A DNA stretch of 64,000 bases from Dyadobacter sp. 3J3 (lineage in GTDB: Bacteria > Bacteroidota > Bacteroidia > Cytophagales > Spirosomataceae): contig NZ_VTOL01000005.1 of NCBI RefSeq assembly GCF_009801115.1, forward strand, positions 62,001 to 126,000. The letters run 5' to 3'. Made by a program: the position numbers and the translations under genes. Under the pieces are notes generated by a model. That model ran no database searches. It was not told the DNA's origin and saw nothing but the letters and a program-made list of their open reading frames with translations. This document shows positions 55,398 to 63,167 of this stretch, in pieces (within the stretch, counting starts at the first letter, position 1; every line of letters begins with the position of its first letter).

Positions 55398-56168
55398 ATG
55401 GCTGCACATGTAACAACACCTGGCACGGTACAACCCAAAATGTGGATGGGCGGGATCGAGCCTATGAAAGCGAGTTACGGGAAATTGATGATGTGGTTTT
55501 TCCTCATCTCAGATACTTTTACTTTCTCCGCCTTGCTGGTGGCTTATGGAACGGCGCGTTTCAGTTTTCCTTCTTTCGCAGGAAAGGCAGCGGATTTTAC
55601 TTTCTCTGATCTGTACTGGCCGATACCTGAAAAGGTATATGAATCCGTACCTTTCTTGCACGGTATTTCTTTGCCATTGGTTTTTGTAGGGATTATGACA
55701 TTTATTCTTATTGCAAGTAGTGTTACCATGGTACTTGCAGTAGAAGCCGGACATCGTATGGACCGTGCAAATGTTGAAAAATATATGCTTTGGACAATTC
55801 TGGGAGGATTTACTTTCCTTGGTTGCCAGGCTTGGGAGTGGAGTCACTTTATACATGGAACAGAGGCTGGTTCAATGATGAAGATTTTTGAAAACGGTTC
55901 TTATGTCGAGAAAGTAATATATGGAGCAAATCTTACGCAGAACCAGTATGGTCCTCCTGCATTTGCCGATTTCTTCTTCTTCATCACCGGGTTTCACGGA
56001 ACGCACGTATTTAGTGGAGTTATTTTGAATATTCTTATTTTCTTCCGTTCTGCCACAGGTTTCTATGACAAACGCGGAAGTTATGAAATGGTTGAGAAAG
56101 TTGGTCTTTACTGGCACTTTGTAGACCTTGTTTGGGTATTTGTATTTACGTTCTTTTATCTGGTTTAA
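55398..56168 (+). CDS. Cytochrome c oxidase subunit III, second copy
   Basis: 256 aa. The C-terminal half has GFHGTHVFSGVILNILIFF (about 194-212) and GLYWHFVDLVWVFVFTFFYL (about 236-255), typical of subunit III. The N-terminus has a soluble stretch MWMGGIEPMKASYGKLMMWFFL. It is longer than the first copy because of an insertion between helices (about 55-90 and 150-185). Cotranscribed with its partner. Confidence 0.93.
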   Translation: MAAHVTTPGTVQPKMWMGGIEPMKASYGKLMMWFFLISDTFTFSALLVAYGTARFSFPSFAGKAADFTFSDLYWPIPEKVYESVPFLHGISLPLVFVGIMTFILIASSVTMVLAVEAGHRMDRANVEKYMLWTILGGFTFLGCQAWEWSHFIHGTEAGSMMKIFENGSYVEKVIYGANLTQNQYGPPAFADFFFFITGFHGTHVFSGVILNILIFFRSATGFYDKRGSYEMVEKVGLYWHFVDLVWVFVFTFFYLV

Positions 56169-56198
56169 TCAACAGGAGCTTATTTAATTTTAAATCAT

Positions 56199-56528
56199 AT
56201 GTCAGAAGTACATCATATACACGAGCAGGATCCTCACGCAGGTGCAGAACAGCGTAAAGCAATCTGGAAAACATTCTGGATTCTTCTTGTCCTAACATCT
56301 CTTGAATTTATTATTGCCTTTACAGTTCCTCACGGAGTGCTGAAAGTGTCAGTTTTCATTGTAATGACAATTGTCAAGGCATTTTATATTGTAGGTGAAT
56401 TTATGCACCTTAAACATGAAGCAAAAACGTTGATTTGGACAATACTTGTTCCTATCATTTTTATTGCCTGGTTGATACTGGCACTGCTTCTTGAAGGACA
56501 TGCTATTTTTGAAGCAGTGTTCAATTAG
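56199..56528 (+). CDS. Cytochrome c oxidase subunit IV family protein
   Basis: 109 aa with three membrane helices (about 27-47, 50-70, 80-100) after a His-rich start (HHIHEQDPHAG). The FMHLKHEAKTL loop (about 68-78) is typical of the small prokaryotic subunit IV (COX4_pro). It supports oxidase assembly. Location after the two subunit III genes is standard. Confidence 0.9.
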   Translation: MSEVHHIHEQDPHAGAEQRKAIWKTFWILLVLTSLEFIIAFTVPHGVLKVSVFIVMTIVKAFYIVGEFMHLKHEAKTLIWTILVPIIFIAWLILALLLEGHAIFEAVFN

Positions 56529-56538
56529 ATAAAACATT

Positions 56539-57189
56539 ATGATAAACTTCCGTAAAGCCGGGTTACTGATAGTCACATTAGTAATTCCGGCTTTGGTCTT
56601 TACTTTTTTAAAGTTCTTTGCAACGAATCATTACGATCTTCAGCACTACTTCCCGGTTACAGATTCTTCCGGAAAAGTGGAGGTGAATAATGGTGATACA
56701 TTGTTTTACAAAGTGCCGGTGATTCATTTGAAGAACACAAGTGGACAATTGGTATCCGAGGAGTTTGGAAACGGGAAAGTAACCGTAGTGGGATATTTAC
56801 CTGAGAATTGTCTGAACACATGTGAAATCGTCCTCGCACAAGTTGAACGTGTTTTTGCTCTGAAAGAAACAATTCCCTATTTGAATGTGGTAACGCTGTC
56901 GGATAAATGGGCCGGTAAAAAGGATACTTATCCGGAAGAAATCAATACAAAAGGATGGAAAGTGTTGACTGGATCAGACGATGAATTGAAAAAGGTCTGG
57001 GATTCTGAGTTGAGATTATTAACTGAAATACCAGGTTCTAAAACTAATTCTCTTGAAACGAAGTTAGTACTTATAGACGCTGAAGGATATATTAGAGGGT
57101 ATTATAATGCGTCAGATTCGGAGGAAACCAACAGGTTGATGGCCGAGATTAAGATTTTGGATTACGAGAAAAAGGAAAATTATAAATAG
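56539..57189 (+). CDS. SCO-family copper chaperone without the His ligand
   Basis: 216 aa. One N-terminal membrane anchor (about 7-27) and a thioredoxin-like domain (about 60-205). The Cys pair C-x3-C is present as Cys91 and Cys95 (ENCLNTCE). SCO proteins deliver copper to CuA of subunit II and use a conserved His near the fourth strand as third ligand. Here that region reads LETKLVLIDAEG (about 172-183), and no His occurs after residue 63. It may therefore act as a thiol reductant rather than a copper carrier. Gene context (cox block) still supports an oxidase-assembly role. Confidence 0.85.
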   Translation: MINFRKAGLLIVTLVIPALVFTFLKFFATNHYDLQHYFPVTDSSGKVEVNNGDTLFYKVPVIHLKNTSGQLVSEEFGNGKVTVVGYLPENCLNTCEIVLAQVERVFALKETIPYLNVVTLSDKWAGKKDTYPEEINTKGWKVLTGSDDELKKVWDSELRLLTEIPGSKTNSLETKLVLIDAEGYIRGYYNASDSEETNRLMAEIKILDYEKKENYK

Positions 57190-57191
57190 TT

Positions 57192-57731
57192 ATGGCAACT
57201 GTTTTGCTTGAAGAAAATAAGAAATACAGGAAGATAATCAATATCCTGGCTATTGCCATCCCGGTTGCGGTAGCCGTTTTGATCGGTATTCGTCAAAAGA
57301 TTGATTTGGGTTCCTGGACAAAGATTTTGCCTCATGTCATTGGCATGTTGAACACAGCAACGGCTATTCTTTTGCTGTTAGGGTTCTACTTTATTAAAGT
57401 CAATAACCGTAGTGCGCATCGTTTAGTTATGACGTTGGCATTTATTCTGGGCGCAATTTTTCTGGTTTGTTATATTCTCTATCACATTTCAAACGAGTCA
57501 ACACCGTTTGGGGGTTCAGGATTTATCAGACCGATTTATTATTTCCTCTTGATTTCACATATCGTATTGTCCGTTGTGGTCGTTTGGTTTGTGTTAAGAG
57601 CCGTATATTTTGGTTATAGTAATCAGCTCGCAGAACATCGTAAAGCCGTAAAATGGGCATTTCCCATTTGGTTATATGTGAGTGTGAGCGGTGTCATTGT
57701 TTATTTACTTATCAGTCCTTATTACACATGA
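57192..57731 (+). CDS. DUF420 membrane protein (oxidase assembly, CtaM-like)
   Basis: 179 aa with five hydrophobic helices. Conserved polar residues are KVNNRSAHRLVM (about 69-80) and HIVLSVVVVW (about 128-137) with helix-embedded His residues. DUF420 proteins are linked to cytochrome oxidase maturation in Firmicutes (CtaM). It lies 2 nt after the SCO gene, and the next small gene overlaps its stop by 4 nt. Confidence 0.85.
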   Translation: MATVLLEENKKYRKIINILAIAIPVAVAVLIGIRQKIDLGSWTKILPHVIGMLNTATAILLLLGFYFIKVNNRSAHRLVMTLAFILGAIFLVCYILYHISNESTPFGGSGFIRPIYYFLLISHIVLSVVVVWFVLRAVYFGYSNQLAEHRKAVKWAFPIWLYVSVSGVIVYLLISPYYT

Positions 57732-58015
57732 AAAAGTTTCTCGTGATTTTTGGATGTTTTGTAGCTTTTCTTATTCTTACAATTCCTTCTTCAATGGCAC
57801 AATGTGCAATGTGCAGAGGAACCGTTGAAAGCTCTATGGGAAACGGCAGGAATAATGTTGGTGTAGGGTTAAATACCGGTATTATGTATTTGTTCATGAT
57901 GCCTTATTTACTGGTTGCAGTGATTGGATATATGTGGTACCGAAACAGCAAAAAGGCTCAGCAGGAACGTCAGTTTATCAATTCAAGAGTGAGTCAGGCG
58001 CTAAATCATCAATAA
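57728..58015 (+). CDS. Small membrane protein with a CxxC motif
   Basis: 95 aa from the ATG at 57728, overlapping the DUF420 stop by 4 nt (ATGA). A signal peptide ends near SMAQ. Right after it comes CAMC (about 26-29), then a Gly/Asn loop (MGNGRNNVGVGLN) and one membrane helix (about 53-73). No family name comes to mind. Position at the end of the oxidase operon suggests a role in heme, copper or thiol handling, which is inference. Confidence 0.7.
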   Translation: MKKFLVIFGCFVAFLILTIPSSMAQCAMCRGTVESSMGNGRNNVGVGLNTGIMYLFMMPYLLVAVIGYMWYRNSKKAQQERQFINSRVSQALNHQ

Positions 58016-58032
58016 AAGATATTAAATTTAGG

Positions 58033-58067
58033 AAAGGCGGAATCGTTACTGATTTCGCCTTTTTTTA
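58033..58067 (+). terminator. Terminator of the act-cox block
   Basis: AAAGGCGGAATC (58033-58044) pairs with GATTTCGCCTTT (58051-58062) with one G-U pair and a 6-nt loop, followed by a T run. Confidence 0.9.
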
Positions 58068-58174
58068 TGAAGTATCGTACCGCAGTTTTGGTTTAAAATA
58101 ATTTTTTCTGAAAAACCTGCGTAGCGGTAGGTGTAGAAATCAAGGTTATAGTCTTTACAGGTAAACAGACTTTT

Positions 58175-60700
58175 ATGCGGTTATTTATTTTAGGGGGTTT
58201 ACTTTTTTTTAGCCTGGCAGGTAATGCCCAAAGCATCTCTACGGCCAAGCCCTGGAATTATTGGTGGTGGATGGGAAGTGCGGTTACCAGGGAAGATATT
58301 AGTGCCCAACTTGAACAATTTGCCAAATCTGGTTTGGGTGGAGTTCACATTATTCCTATCTATGGAGTAAAAGGATATGAATCTGAATTTATTCCTTTTT
58401 TAACAGATCACTGGCTGGATGTAATGCAACATACCGTTTCCGAAGGTAAACGACTTGGACTTGGCGTTGATATGACCACTGGAACGGGTTGGCCATTTGG
58501 CGGTCCTAATGTCAGTAAACAAATGGGTGCCAAAACCATAAGTTTCAAGGATAATAAATGGGTGGTGGTACCAACCAAGCAAGAAGTAAAACGACCAGCT
58601 CCCGGCGGTGAGGGATTAGTTTTTGATCCATTCCATCCAACAGCTATGTCAAATTATCTTCTGAGATTTGAAGCTGCCTTTGCGCATGCCAAAGAAAAAC
58701 CGCGGTCTATGTACATGGATTCTTATGAAGCTTATGGCGCTAATTGGACAGACGATTTTTTGAAGGAATTTAAATCCCGCAGAGGTTATGCGCTTCAGGA
58801 TACTCCGGAGCTTTTAACGGATAGTTCGGGGAAACCGGAATCTGTTTTAGTAAAAATAGATTATCATCAGACTTTAGCTGAATTATTACGTGAGCGTTAT
58901 GCGCATGTCTGGACACAATGGAGCAAAGAAAAAGGATTTCTTACAAGATATCAGGCCCATGGTTCCCCTGGCAATTTGCTCGACCTCTATGACGAAGCGG
59001 ATATTCCGGAAACTGAATCTTTTGGTACAAGTCGATTTCCAATTCCCGGATTGAGGATTGATCCGGATTATTCAGTCGCGCAATTTGGTACTCCAAATCC
59101 GCTGGCGATGAAATTTGCGTCGTCCGCCGCAGATTTTTCAGGTAAAAAACTTGTAAGTTCTGAAACAGGCACCTGGCTTGCTAACCATTTCAAAGTATCG
59201 CTATCGCAGGTAAAACCACAGATTGATGAACTGTTCACGGCCGGAATAAATCATATTTTTTATCATGGAACAACTTATTCACCTACTGCGGAATCTTATC
59301 CGGGATGGTTATTTTATGCTTCTACCAACTTTGGGCCTTCCTCACATTTTGCTGAGCACTTTTATTTATTAAATCAATACGTAGAGCGCTGTCAGACTTT
59401 GTTGCAGGAAAGCAAACCGGACAATGATATCCTGGTTTATTTTCCCATCCATGATTTGTGGTCGACTCCGGCCAAATCTGCGGGCGGTGTACATTTATTG
59501 GAAGTTCACCATGTTGATCGTTGGCTTTTACAATTACCCTTTGGCCAGCTGACTACAAAACTTTGGCAGGAAGGTTACACTTTTGATTATGTTTCAGACA
59601 GGCAATTGATGCGTTTAACCGTTGATAAAGATGGAAATCTTACCTCGGGCTCGTCTGTTTATAAAACGATTCTCATTCCTCCATCCACTTACATGCCGGA
59701 TGAAACACTTTCCCAGCTTTTAAAACTGGCAAAGGATGGCGCTAAAATTGTATTTGATGACCATGTACCAGCCAAAGTAACGGGCTATAATATTAATGAA
59801 TCAAGACAAAAATCTTTTGATAGCAAACTAGAAGAACTAACAAATCAAAAGCAAAACGTGCTGGTAGATAAAGATTGGGAATCCGCTTTGGCCAAACAAG
59901 GTGTTATTCAGGAAAAGTTTGCGAAGCTTGGTTTAACTTTTATTAGAAAATCACAAGGCGGTAAACCCTTATATTTCATCGCTAACGTTGGAAATACATT
60001 TCAGGAAGGGTGGATTAGTCTAGGAAAAATAACGGGTATTGTCGAGCAGTATAATCCGGTAACGGATGTGTCTGTTAATGTGCCTTATCGTAACGAAAAT
60101 AGCGTTAACGAAATTTTTCTATCGTTGAAGCCGGGGCAATCCTGTTTTTTAAGAGAAGCGACAAATAGTATTGAAGCGGTTCCTGTTTTTATTTCAACAA
60201 AACAACATCAGGTAACAGGAAGTTGGAAAATTGACTTTTTAAAAGGCCGGCCATCGATTCCGGCTTCGGGAAAACTTCTTAAACCCGCTTCATGGGTTAC
60301 GCTTTCGGATACTGCGCGTTATTTTTCAGGAACCGCTCGTTACACGGTTTCTTTTGATTTAACAGCTGATATTATCGCTTCAAAAATGATAACGCTTGAT
60401 TTGGGAGATGTCAGGGAAGTCGCTGCTGTGAAACTGAATGGGAAAGATATTGGGATTGCTTGGTCAATTCCTTTTCAGTTGAAAATTATTCCTGAGTATT
60501 TAAGAGAAAAAGGGAATAAGCTTGAAATAGAAGTTACCAATCTTTCAGCAAATTATATGCGATTGCGAGATAAAAAAGCGCCGGACTGGAAGAAGTTTTA
60601 TGATATTAATATTGTTGATATCACTTATAAAAAATTCGATGCAGCGGGATGGCAGCCAATGCCATCTGGTTTATTAGGACCTGTTCGGTTTCTATATTGA
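58175..60700 (+). CDS. Secreted GH106-like glycoside hydrolase (putative alpha-L-rhamnosidase)
   Basis: 841 aa with a signal peptide ending near GNAQ (about 18). The start of the mature protein PWNYWWWMGSAVTREDI (about 26-42) and the GLGGVHIIPIYGVKG segment (about 53-67) are typical of the large GH106/rhamnosidase-like family. The catalytic barrel extends to about 480 (acidic segments MDSYEAYGANW at about 182-192 and SETGTWLANHF at about 328-338). The C-terminal 140 residues form a beta-sandwich ending LLGPVRFLY. It would cut terminal rhamnose from plant or bacterial glycans. It is monocistronic, without SusCD partners, and is followed by the 0.8-kb repeat region. Confidence 0.83.
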   Translation: MRLFILGGLLFFSLAGNAQSISTAKPWNYWWWMGSAVTREDISAQLEQFAKSGLGGVHIIPIYGVKGYESEFIPFLTDHWLDVMQHTVSEGKRLGLGVDMTTGTGWPFGGPNVSKQMGAKTISFKDNKWVVVPTKQEVKRPAPGGEGLVFDPFHPTAMSNYLLRFEAAFAHAKEKPRSMYMDSYEAYGANWTDDFLKEFKSRRGYALQDTPELLTDSSGKPESVLVKIDYHQTLAELLRERYAHVWTQWSKEKGFLTRYQAHGSPGNLLDLYDEADIPETESFGTSRFPIPGLRIDPDYSVAQFGTPNPLAMKFASSAADFSGKKLVSSETGTWLANHFKVSLSQVKPQIDELFTAGINHIFYHGTTYSPTAESYPGWLFYASTNFGPSSHFAEHFYLLNQYVERCQTLLQESKPDNDILVYFPIHDLWSTPAKSAGGVHLLEVHHVDRWLLQLPFGQLTTKLWQEGYTFDYVSDRQLMRLTVDKDGNLTSGSSVYKTILIPPSTYMPDETLSQLLKLAKDGAKIVFDDHVPAKVTGYNINESRQKSFDSKLEELTNQKQNVLVDKDWESALAKQGVIQEKFAKLGLTFIRKSQGGKPLYFIANVGNTFQEGWISLGKITGIVEQYNPVTDVSVNVPYRNENSVNEIFLSLKPGQSCFLREATNSIEAVPVFISTKQHQVTGSWKIDFLKGRPSIPASGKLLKPASWVTLSDTARYFSGTARYTVSFDLTADIIASKMITLDLGDVREVAAVKLNGKDIGIAWSIPFQLKIIPEYLREKGNKLEIEVTNLSANYMRLRDKKAPDWKKFYDINIVDITYKKFDAAGWQPMPSGLLGPVRFLY

Positions 60701-60732
60701 AAATTTTTGAAATAACATGTTTTAGTAATAAA

Positions 60733-61099
60733 TCGGGAGGCTCCTATGGAGCCAGGATTTGGTAAGCATAGTTTCTTGCTATAAACAGGATGCCACGCTG
60801 TGGCGGGCATAGAAACACAATAGGCATAAATCAATTTAATTCTGCCTATTGTTTCAAAGCAATAAACCCTGCTCCATCGGAGCATCCTGTTTATAGAAAT
60901 GGAATTAACAGGGAGACGTTGTGGCGGCCATTGAAGTACAATAGACAGACGTTTAATTTAACATATCAATTGTCTTCAAGCGATAATTCTTGTCCATCGG
61001 AGCATCCTGTTTATAGAAATGGACTTCTAAACATTAACGAGGACTCCATCGGAGTCTCCTGAGTTTCTGAAATGATTACTCCCAAAGTGGATAATGTTC
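60733..61099. repeat. 367-bp direct repeat, copy 1, hairpin-rich
   Basis: Matches 61159-61525 at a fixed offset of 426 bp with no gaps and about 11 mismatches (about 97%). It contains several hairpins with 3-nt loops: GGCTCC-tat-GGAGCC (60739-60753), GCCAC-gct-GTGGC (60792-60804), GCTCC-atc-GGAGC (60871-60883) and GACTCC-atc-GGAGTC (61042-61056). A longer inverted pair CTATAAACAGGATGC (60779-60793) and its exact complement (60882-60896) encloses ACAATAGGCA / TGCCTATTGT (60817-60826 and 60843-60852). The second half repeats the first at a period of about 120 bp in diverged form. The last 24 nt (61076-61099) equal the murI 3' end. Open frames across it are not credible genes. Confidence 0.92.
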
Positions 61100-61155
61100 G
61101 GGTTGAATCCACCAAATAATAAAGCTGAGACTTTTCAAAAGAGATGGTTTGCCAA
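61076..61155 (-). pseudogene. Decayed duplicate of the murI 3' end
   Basis: On the minus strand 61076-61099 reads EHYPLWE-stop exactly like the end of murI. Upstream (61100-61140) the similarity continues weakly: a WWIQPEHYPLWE reading compares with GQKIQLEHYPLWE of murI, and SFEKS in a shifted frame compares with SFEQS. A small deletion breaks the frame. The left part is nearly identical to murI, the right part only about 60-70%. This links repeat copy 1 to an old duplication or replacement of the murI tail. Confidence 0.7.
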
Positions 61156-61158
61156 ATC

Positions 61159-61525
61159 TCGGGAGGCTCCGATGCAGCCAGGATTTGGTAAGCATAGTTT
61201 CTTGCTATAAACAGGAAGCCACGCTGTGGCGGGCATATAAACACAATAGGCATAAATCAATTTAATTCTACCCATTGTTTCAAAGCAATAAACCCTGCTC
61301 CATCGGAGCATCCTGTTTATAGAAATGGAATTAACAGGAAGACGTTGTGGCGGCCATTGAAGTACAATAGACAGACGTTTAATTTAACATATCAATTGTC
61401 TTCAAGCGATAATTCTTGTCCATCGGAGCATCCTGTTTATAGAAATGGACTTCTGAACATTAACGAGGACTCCATCGGAGTCACCTGAGTTTCTGAAATA
61501 ATTATTCCCAAAGTGGATAATGTTC
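61159..61525. repeat. 367-bp direct repeat, copy 2, running into the murI 3' end
   Basis: Second copy of the unit at 60733-61099, about 97% identical. Its last 24 nt (61502-61525) are the final codons and stop of the functional murI gene. Some hairpins are less perfect here: the first becomes GGCTCCgatGCAGCC and the ACAATAGGCA partner has two changes. The stretch 60701-61501 has no credible protein gene. Confidence 0.92.
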
Positions 61526-62311
61526 CAGCTGGATTTTTTGTCCGAAGAATATATTGGTCGACTGTTCGAAGGAAAGGGTATAATCGGAAACATAAAATTG
61601 GCGCTTTCCTGTGCCTTTTTCATTTACAAGATAATGTTGTTCCAGCCACGCTCTGAGGGAATGTGCAACAATTTCAGATGTATCCAGAATCTCGACATCA
61701 TTTTCATAGTATTTACAAATCTGGTTTTTGATCAGAGGATAATGCGTACAACCTAGAATTAAGGCTTCAATACCTTCCAAAGTAGGATCTGAAAGGTAGC
61801 TGTCGATAATACTTTCACTGATGTTATTGTCGAAAAATCCTTCTTCGATCATCGGTGCTAATAACGGCGTTGCCAATGATTTTAGATGTATGTTTTTATC
61901 CAGGGCATCTACTTTCTTTTTATAAACATTGGACAAAACGGTTTGTTTGGTACCAATAAGTCCAATCGTTTTCCCATCGTAATGTTCTTTGATATAGTCA
62001 ACAACAGGATCAATTACGTTGAGTACTTTCGCTTTGCTTCCAACATATTCCCTTACAAGTTCAAAAGCTGCGGCAGAGGCAGAGTTACATGCAATGAGAA
62101 TCAATTTACAATTCTGCTGCAAAAGCATATTGCAGATTTTAATTGAATAGGCCTGAATGGATGCTGTGGATTTGTCCCCATAAGGCAAATGAGCGGTATC
62201 TCCGAAATAAATAGTATTTTCATTCGGCAAAAGTCGCGTCACTGCGCTGGCAACAGTCATACCGCCAATACCGCTGTCAAATATTCCTATGGGAGCTGAA
62301 GAGTCAAACAT
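61502..62311 (-). CDS. murI: Glutamate racemase
   Basis: 269 aa. It makes D-glutamate for the peptidoglycan stem. The N-terminus IGIFDSGIGGMTV (about 8-20) and YFGDTAHLPYG (about 35-45) are conserved. The two catalytic cysteines are Cys75 (ACNSAS) and the Cys of GCTHYPL (about 188-194). The C-terminus QLEHYPLWE is normal for the family. The gene is complete, but its last 24 bases are part of the direct repeat region downstream. Confidence 0.96.
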   Translation of the reverse strand: MFDSSAPIGIFDSGIGGMTVASAVTRLLPNENTIYFGDTAHLPYGDKSTASIQAYSIKICNMLLQQNCKLILIACNSASAAAFELVREYVGSKAKVLNVIDPVVDYIKEHYDGKTIGLIGTKQTVLSNVYKKKVDALDKNIHLKSLATPLLAPMIEEGFFDNNISESIIDSYLSDPTLEGIEALILGCTHYPLIKNQICKYYENDVEILDTSEIVAHSLRAWLEQHYLVNEKGTGKRQFYVSDYTLSFEQSTNIFFGQKIQLEHYPLWE

Positions 62312-62576
62312 TTTGGTTAATCAGATTGGTACTATAATGCCATAAAGCTAAATGAACGGTTTAAATATTCTTCTTGAAATGAAAAAATATTATTTTTTGG
62401 AATAAACACCAGAAACTTTAAATATTTAACTACTTGGTTATTAGTCAAATATAATTGTCAGTAATTGAATTGACATACTGAAAACAGAAAATCTGGCAAA
62501 TATTTGTAGAAACCTTTCAAAGCGATGCAACCTCAGCTATATCTTTTGACATCTTACCATTGAAACAATATTAAGA

Positions 62577-63167
62577 ATGGGTCGAATTTTATCATTTTTC
62601 AATCAGGAGGCACAGCTCGTTAAAGCCCTGAGGCATGGGGATGCCAAGGCGCAGAGACAGGTGTACGAAAAATATGGTCCGCGCATGTTGGGCGTATGCT
62701 TCCGGTATGTAGGTGATGAAATGACTGCTGAGGATGTGATGGTTGAGGGATTTCTAAAAGTGTTTGGTAAAATTGACCAATTCAACAGCGAAGGAAGTTT
62801 TGAGGGGTGGATGAGGAGGATTATGGTGAATGAAGCGTTGGGTTTACTGAGAAAGAAAAGAAAAATGCCGGAGGATATTTTGTCAGATGAAGCTGCCAAT
62901 ATTCCTGATTACAATTATGCAGATCAGTATCTTGATACACAGGAATTACTGGATCTTATCGAGCAGTTGCCGGTTGGTTATCGGACGGTTTTCAATTTAT
63001 ATGCTATTGAGGGTTATGCGCACATTGAAATAGCAGAGGCATTAGGAATAACAGAAAGTACATCAAAATCCCAGCTTCACAGAGCGCGAGCAATGTTGCA
63101 GAAGATGGTTGGAGCATGGGAAAATGATTCTAAAAAAAAACTAAATTATGAAAAAACATCCAGTTGA
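62577..63167 (+). CDS. ECF sigma factor
   Basis: 196 aa. Region 2: QRQVYEKYGPRMLGVCFRYV (about 26-45), AEDVMVEGFLKVF (about 51-63) and FEGWMRRIMVNEAL (about 75-88). Region 4: LIEQLPVGYRTVFNLYAIEGY with the helix-turn-helix HIEIAEALGITESTSKSQLHRAR (about 149-171). It is a Bacteroidetes-type ECF. A putative membrane-bound partner overlaps its last 20 nt, a common sigma/anti-sigma arrangement. The 265-bp gap upstream carries no clear TAnnTTTG box, so it may be autoregulated. Confidence 0.92.
   Translation: MGRILSFFNQEAQLVKALRHGDAKAQRQVYEKYGPRMLGVCFRYVGDEMTAEDVMVEGFLKVFGKIDQFNSEGSFEGWMRRIMVNEALGLLRKKRKMPEDILSDEAANIPDYNYADQYLDTQELLDLIEQLPVGYRTVFNLYAIEGYAHIEIAEALGITESTSKSQLHRARAMLQKMVGAWENDSKKKLNYEKTSS

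Noticed and set aside
60790..61253. Open frames inside the repeat region (60790-61062 plus, 61011-61253 minus)
   Set aside because: They consist of the non-coding repeat units and the decayed murI tail; matching translations appear in both copies only because the DNA is duplicated.
60733..61525. CRISPR array
   Set aside because: Units are 367 bp with no short, regularly spaced identical repeats, and no cas genes are present. No CRISPR array was seen elsewhere in the window.
61520..62146. Plus-strand frames across murI
   Set aside because: Antisense shadows of a well-conserved gene.
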